This document shows, one piece after another, positions 5,961 to 8,854 of a stretch of DNA of 8,854 nt. Below the pieces are notes generated by a model that was not told the DNA's origin, searched no databases, and saw only the letters and a program-made list of their open reading frames with translations. The DNA is from Anaerolineaceae bacterium UBA6086. GTDB lineage: Bacteria > Chloroflexota > Anaerolineae > Anaerolineales > Anaerolineaceae. Positions within the stretch are counted from its first letter, which is position 1. Every line of letters begins with the position of its first letter. The position numbers were made by a program, and so were the translations under genes. Location of the stretch: the NCBI GenBank assembly GCA_002436005.1, contig DIXG01000092.1:1439-10292 (forward strand). The letters run 5' to 3'.

Positions 5961-6818
5961 CTAACCCTTTAATCCGGATAGAGTAATGCCTTCTACAATC
6001 CATTTTTGAACAAACAAGTACACGATCAACACTGGCAAGATCACCAACACAGATGCTGCCATGGTGTAATGGTCATTACTGACCATTCGTGAGGAAAACC
6101 ATGTCAGAATGATTGGCAGTGTTCGGACCTTCTGCTCAGTTAACACAATCAACGGCCACAGGTAAGCATTCCAGTTAAACATGAATGTTAGCATGCCTAA
6201 AGTAGCCAAAGCCGGTCCAAGCTGGGGTAAAACAATCTTGAAGTAAATTTTGAATTCTCCCGCGCCATCCACCCGTGCAGCATCCAGCAACTCGTTAGGC
6301 ACAGATTGGGCAAACTGCCTGAACAAGAAAATGCCAAAGGCATCTACCGCAGCCGGTACAATTAAACCCAGCAAATTGTTAATTAACCCCAATTTTGCCA
6401 GGATCAGATAACCAGGAATCATGGTCAATTGAGAGGGGATCATCATGGTGGCAAGGATGAACCAGAATATGACCTTCTTAAATTTGAACTCAAATTTGGC
6501 GAAGATGTAACCCAGCAAGGAGCTTGTAAAGAGCACCTGGATAACATTTGCGACTGCAATTATTGCTGAGTTGCGATAAAACAAACCCAGCGGCAATTGC
6601 GGATCAGTTAAAACCTTCCGATAATTATCAAGTGTAAAGGTTTGTGGAAAGAAGGTCGGTGGAATCTGCCGAATTTCAGCACCAGTTTTAAATGATCCTA
6701 AAATCATCCAAATAAAAGGTAGTAAAGCAACCAGGCTCATTGGAATCAGGATCAGGGTTGCCAGGTTAACCCGAATTTTTCGTTTCTTTTTGATCTGAGG
6801 TAATGAGTTTTCTGCCAT
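5961..6818 (-). CDS. Sugar ABC transporter permease, MsmG/UgpE type
   Basis: This is the second membrane subunit of the importer (285 residues from the chosen start). A Lys/Arg-rich N-terminus (residues 10-16) leads into the first helix (about 18-40). Next comes the periplasmic 'FTLDNYRKVL' segment (61-70) typical of this subunit, then helices near 84-107, 116-136, 146-166, 199-221 and 252-272. The EAA loop lies at about 176-198 with the core DAARVDGAG. The C-terminus ends in the family-typical GITLSGLKG. I chose ATG 6818: it lies 2 bases after the upstream stop and has GGGA 9 bases before it. An in-frame ATG at 6833 would add five residues and overlap the preceding gene by 13 bases, but has no visible ribosome binding site. 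The alpha-galactosidase gene follows after 16 bases. Confidence 0.92.
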   Translation of the reverse strand: MAENSLPQIKKKRKIRVNLATLILIPMSLVALLPFIWMILGSFKTGAEIRQIPPTFFPQTFTLDNYRKVLTDPQLPLGLFYRNSAIIAVANVIQVLFTSSLLGYIFAKFEFKFKKVIFWFILATMMIPSQLTMIPGYLILAKLGLINNLLGLIVPAAVDAFGIFLFRQFAQSVPNELLDAARVDGAGEFKIYFKIVLPQLGPALATLGMLTFMFNWNAYLWPLIVLTEQKVRTLPIILTWFSSRMVSNDHYTMAASVLVILPVLIVYLFVQKWIVEGITLSGLKG

Positions 6819-6820
6819 AA

Positions 6821-7852
6821 TTAATATTCCCATTCTGATCGCAACAACTTGGTCTGGATGAGCGATACACTGAAGATTAACAGGAACAATACAAAGGAAA
6901 TTGCCGCTGCCCAGCCCATCCGTTGATATCGAAAGGCATAATCATAAATACTGAGCAGTAAGACTTTCGTTTGGTCAGCAGGTCCCCCGTCCGTCATCAC
7001 CTGGATGATATCAAAGACTTGAAAGGCAGAAATTGTTGTGAGCACAACCGTGAGTAAAATCGTTGGCATCATCAATGGGATGATCACATGTAAAAATGTC
7101 TTCCAGTCACTCGCACCATCAATTTTTGCGGCATCTTTCAGGGACTGGGGGATTGCCTGCAAAGCAGCAATGAAGATCACGAGATTATAGCCCAAATCCT
7201 GCCAGATATAAGCAATGATAACGGCAAAAAGAGCAACCGGGATTCCAGCCACAACCAGGTTCGGGTTACCAGTCCAGTTGATGCCAATCAGTTTGCCAGC
7301 AAACAAACCAATAATCGCATTCAACAAACCCCGTTGCGGGTGATAGATAAATCCCCACATGATTGCGACACCGACAGAGGGTGCCAAAACCGGAAGAAAG
7401 AAAATCGTCCGGAAAATTCCCTTTAGTTTTTTATGGACCGATTCAATCATAAAAGCTAAAGGCAAAGTGATCAACAAATTTAAGGGAACCACCAATAGCG
7501 CAAACAAGATTGTGATTTTGAAACCAGAGTGGAATTGCCTGACCTCAAGTGGGGCATTAGGCGAAAAATCAAGCATGTTTTTGAAATGCTGCAAGCCAAC
7601 AAAGGGATTATCCCCCCCAAAGCCAAGAATTGGGCCGCCCGCACGCCTGGCGCTGTACTCAAAAAAGGCCAATGCAATCCCGAATATGAGCGGCAGCAAA
7701 GTCCAAAAAGCCATATACAGGATTAAAGGGGTAATAATTGCTCCTACAAATTGCTTTTCTCTCTTGTCGCGCCGTTTTTTTTCTCGAAAACGGAACAGGT
7801 TGAAAGCGCTTCGCAGTTTATTTGGCTTGTCAGAAGTGATTTGATGAGCCAT
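6821..7852 (-). CDS. Sugar ABC transporter permease, MsmF/UgpA type
   Basis: This is one of two inner-membrane channel subunits of the carbohydrate importer (343 residues). A very basic cytoplasmic N-terminus (residues 21-33, rich in Arg and Lys) precedes a first membrane helix at about 36-63. Further hydrophobic helices lie near 112-135, 149-169, 199-230, 261-281 and 313-333. The EAA loop that docks the ATPase is at about 237-258, with the DAAKIDGA core. It starts at ATG 7852 behind the SD-like AGAGGA, 4 bases upstream. The binding-protein gene lies upstream and the partner permease starts 2 bases after its TAA stop, so the two are probably translationally coupled. No ATPase gene is seen in the window; these transporters often share one MsmK/UgpC-type ATPase encoded elsewhere. 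The family is clear, the substrate is inferred from the operon. Confidence 0.93.
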   Translation of the reverse strand: MAHQITSDKPNKLRSAFNLFRFREKKRRDKREKQFVGAIITPLILYMAFWTLLPLIFGIALAFFEYSARRAGGPILGFGGDNPFVGLQHFKNMLDFSPNAPLEVRQFHSGFKITILFALLVVPLNLLITLPLAFMIESVHKKLKGIFRTIFFLPVLAPSVGVAIMWGFIYHPQRGLLNAIIGLFAGKLIGINWTGNPNLVVAGIPVALFAVIIAYIWQDLGYNLVIFIAALQAIPQSLKDAAKIDGASDWKTFLHVIIPLMMPTILLTVVLTTISAFQVFDIIQVMTDGGPADQTKVLLLSIYDYAFRYQRMGWAAAISFVLFLLIFSVSLIQTKLLRSEWEY

Positions 7853-7865
7853 AGAATCCTCTTTT

Positions 7866-7896
7866 CTGAAAGAGGGGTTTTGGGCCCCTCTTTCAG
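7866..7896 (-). promoter_or_regulatory. Perfect 12-bp intercistronic hairpin between binding-protein and permease genes
   Basis: CTGAAAGAGGGG at 7866-7877 is the exact reverse complement of CCCCTCTTTCAG at 7885-7896, with a 7-base loop. In the mRNA the stem starts 28 bases after the binding-protein stop and ends 3 bases before the permease ribosome binding site (AGAGGA, 7857-7862). On the minus strand it is followed by AAAAG, not a U-run, so it does not look like an intrinsic terminator in the direction of the operon. Hairpins at this position, as between malE and malF in E. coli, are known to protect the upstream message and raise the ratio of binding protein to permease. That role here is inferred from position. 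Confidence 0.75.
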
Positions 7897-7924
7897 TTTC
7901 GTCTTACCTAATGGTTCAATGCTT

Positions 7925-8854
7925 CTAGAACGAACCCTGGACTTCACTTTCAAGTAATTCAAGCGTTTCATCTGCAGAACGAAGTCCCTGCAAAAACTCG
8001 AGCACACGAGGATAGGTCGTTTCGTACCACACAAAGTCACGATCCGGGAAAGCGCCTTCGTATCGTCCATAGGGAAGAATATCCAGGAAGGGTTCAAAGA
8101 AGGAGAATTTCTCGACCAGTTGAACTGCGGCGTCGCCTTCAGTGACCTCAACCAGCGCGGGGAGCGTACCGGAAGCGAGGTTCCATTCCAGAGCGTTATC
8201 CACATCCAATGTCGCAAACTTGATGAAGTCCCAGGCAAGATCCTGCACATCACTATTAGCGGACACATTCATGCCCCAGCCAGAAGCGGCTGCGAACACA
8301 GGTTCGGGACCCACACTGGGTAATGGAACGTATTCGGTGACTTCCACAACTTCAGGATAATCACCGCTGTATTCCGGAACAGCCCAGGGGCCAACCAGAC
8401 CAATGGCGGAGGTCTCATTGAAGTAGGAATCACCCACCCAGTTTTCCTCATCGTTGAAGAGATAGGGATCGTTGATGCCGGCATCTATAAACGCCTTCAT
8501 CTGAGCAAGGACCTGCTGTCCAATCTCCGTATTGACCTCGTATACACCATCCTTCAGATACTCGCCGCCATATTGCAGGTAGAGTGAGTGGAACATGGTC
8601 GCGGTGCCATCTGAGCCGGTGAAGTTGAAACCAGAGCGGGTCATGACACCATCCTGGACAACAGTCAATTTCTGAGCATCAGCAATGAATTCGTCCCAAT
8701 CTGCCCAACCATCAACTGTCACGCCGTTCTCTGCAGCCAAAGCAGTATTCACCAGGACAGCACCATATTCGATGTTAAATTCTTGCGGAATGCCATACAG
8801 GCTGCCGTCACAGATATACCCACCGATTGCAGAATTAAAGAGCTTTTCCTGGGC
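7925..8854 (-). CDS. ABC transporter extracellular sugar-binding protein (family 1), N-terminus cut by window edge
   Basis: This is the substrate-capturing lipoprotein or secreted subunit of a carbohydrate ABC importer. The frame stays open to the right edge, giving 309 residues ending in TAG. Family members usually have about 420-440, so roughly 110-130 residues, including any signal peptide, lie outside the window. A GTG codon at 8752 is internal, because the upstream residues already read like the family: a GSLYGIPQEFNIEYGAVLVN stretch at visible residues 17-36 matches the typical 'YGIP...YN' segment. Further family-like features are a Trp/Tyr-rich middle, a 'GPWAVPEY' strand and a C-terminal helix ending in LLESEVQGSF. 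The two permeases follow directly, and a strong hairpin lies 28 bases after the stop codon. The exact sugar cannot be read from the sequence; the neighbouring GH4 enzyme suggests an alpha-galactoside. The family assignment is secure, the substrate is inferred. Confidence 0.9.
   Translation of the reverse strand, partial: AQEKLFNSAIGGYICDGSLYGIPQEFNIEYGAVLVNTALAAENGVTVDGWADWDEFIADAQKLTVVQDGVMTRSGFNFTGSDGTATMFHSLYLQYGGEYLKDGVYEVNTEIGQQVLAQMKAFIDAGINDPYLFNDEENWVGDSYFNETSAIGLVGPWAVPEYSGDYPEVVEVTEYVPLPSVGPEPVFAAASGWGMNVSANSDVQDLAWDFIKFATLDVDNALEWNLASGTLPALVEVTEGDAAVQLVEKFSFFEPFLDILPYGRYEGAFPDRDFVWYETTYPRVLEFLQGLRSADETLELLESEVQGSF

Noticed and set aside
7801..7815. TGAAAGCGCTTCGC resembling a catabolite-responsive (cre-like) operator
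   Set aside because: It lies inside the first permease coding region, matches the consensus only on one side, and no CcpA-like regulator is evident; chance similarity is more likely.
7359..7844. 161-codon open frame on the plus strand
   Set aside because: It is antisense to the first permease gene and the Lys/Pro-rich translation matches no family; it is treated as a shadow frame.
7866..7896. Intrinsic terminator after the binding-protein gene
   Set aside because: The stem is strong, but on the transcribed strand it is followed by AAAAG and a ribosome binding site instead of a U-run, so it does not look like a stop for the operon transcript.
7744..8268. 174-codon open frame on the minus strand across the binding-protein/permease junction
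   Set aside because: It overlaps two well-supported genes in another frame, spans the intercistronic hairpin and has a composition unlike its neighbours.
1..8854. CRISPR arrays, tRNA/rRNA genes, insertion sequences or phage genes
   Set aside because: No regularly spaced repeats, cloverleaf-like segments, transposase motifs or terminal inverted repeats with target duplications were seen on either strand.

Overview
The window holds the interior and tail of a sugar-utilisation operon, read entirely on the minus strand (from high to low coordinates). Eight protein genes are packed with few gaps. The encoded proteins, mixed base composition and AGGAG-type ribosome binding sites suggest a free-living, carbohydrate-fermenting bacterium. 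The gene set fits Chloroflexota (Anaerolineae-like) best, but that is a judgement from recognition, not from a search.

Layout in transcription order: (1) a family 1 extracellular sugar-binding protein, cut by the right edge (7925-8854); (2) and (3) two ABC permease subunits of the MsmF/MsmG (UgpA/UgpE) type (6821-7852 and 5961-6818), separated by 2 bases; (4) an NAD- and metal-dependent GH4 alpha-galactosidase of the MelA type (4613-5944). A 171-base gap with two inverted repeats follows. Then come (5) a double-SIS sugar isomerase/deaminase of the AgaS type (3374-4441); (6) a PfkB-family sugar kinase (2374-3306); (7) a GatZ/KbaZ-family protein (1048-2355); and (8) a class I LacD-family ketose-phosphate aldolase (55-1026). 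The first 54 bases contain no recognisable gene or terminator.

Read together, an alpha-galactoside is bound outside the cell, imported by the ABC transporter without being phosphorylated, and cleaved in the cytoplasm by the GH4 enzyme. The galactose or aminogalactose part then enters a tagatose-type branch (SIS protein, kinase, GatZ-like protein, LacD-like aldolase). No transporter ATPase, regulator, galactokinase, PTS component, GalNAc-6-phosphate deacetylase or GatY/KbaY catalytic aldolase is visible.

The most interesting points concern the downstream half. A GatZ-like protein occurs without GatY but beside a complete class I aldolase. Only one kinase is visible, although a tagatose-1,6-bisphosphate route starting from unphosphorylated sugar needs two phosphorylations. 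The kinase has also lost the usual sugar-binding GGxxxN motif. One economical explanation is that the GatZ-like protein is a ketose-6-phosphate 4-epimerase. In addition, strong hairpins lie at two gene junctions (binding protein/permease and glycosidase/isomerase), where they could set different expression levels along one transcript.
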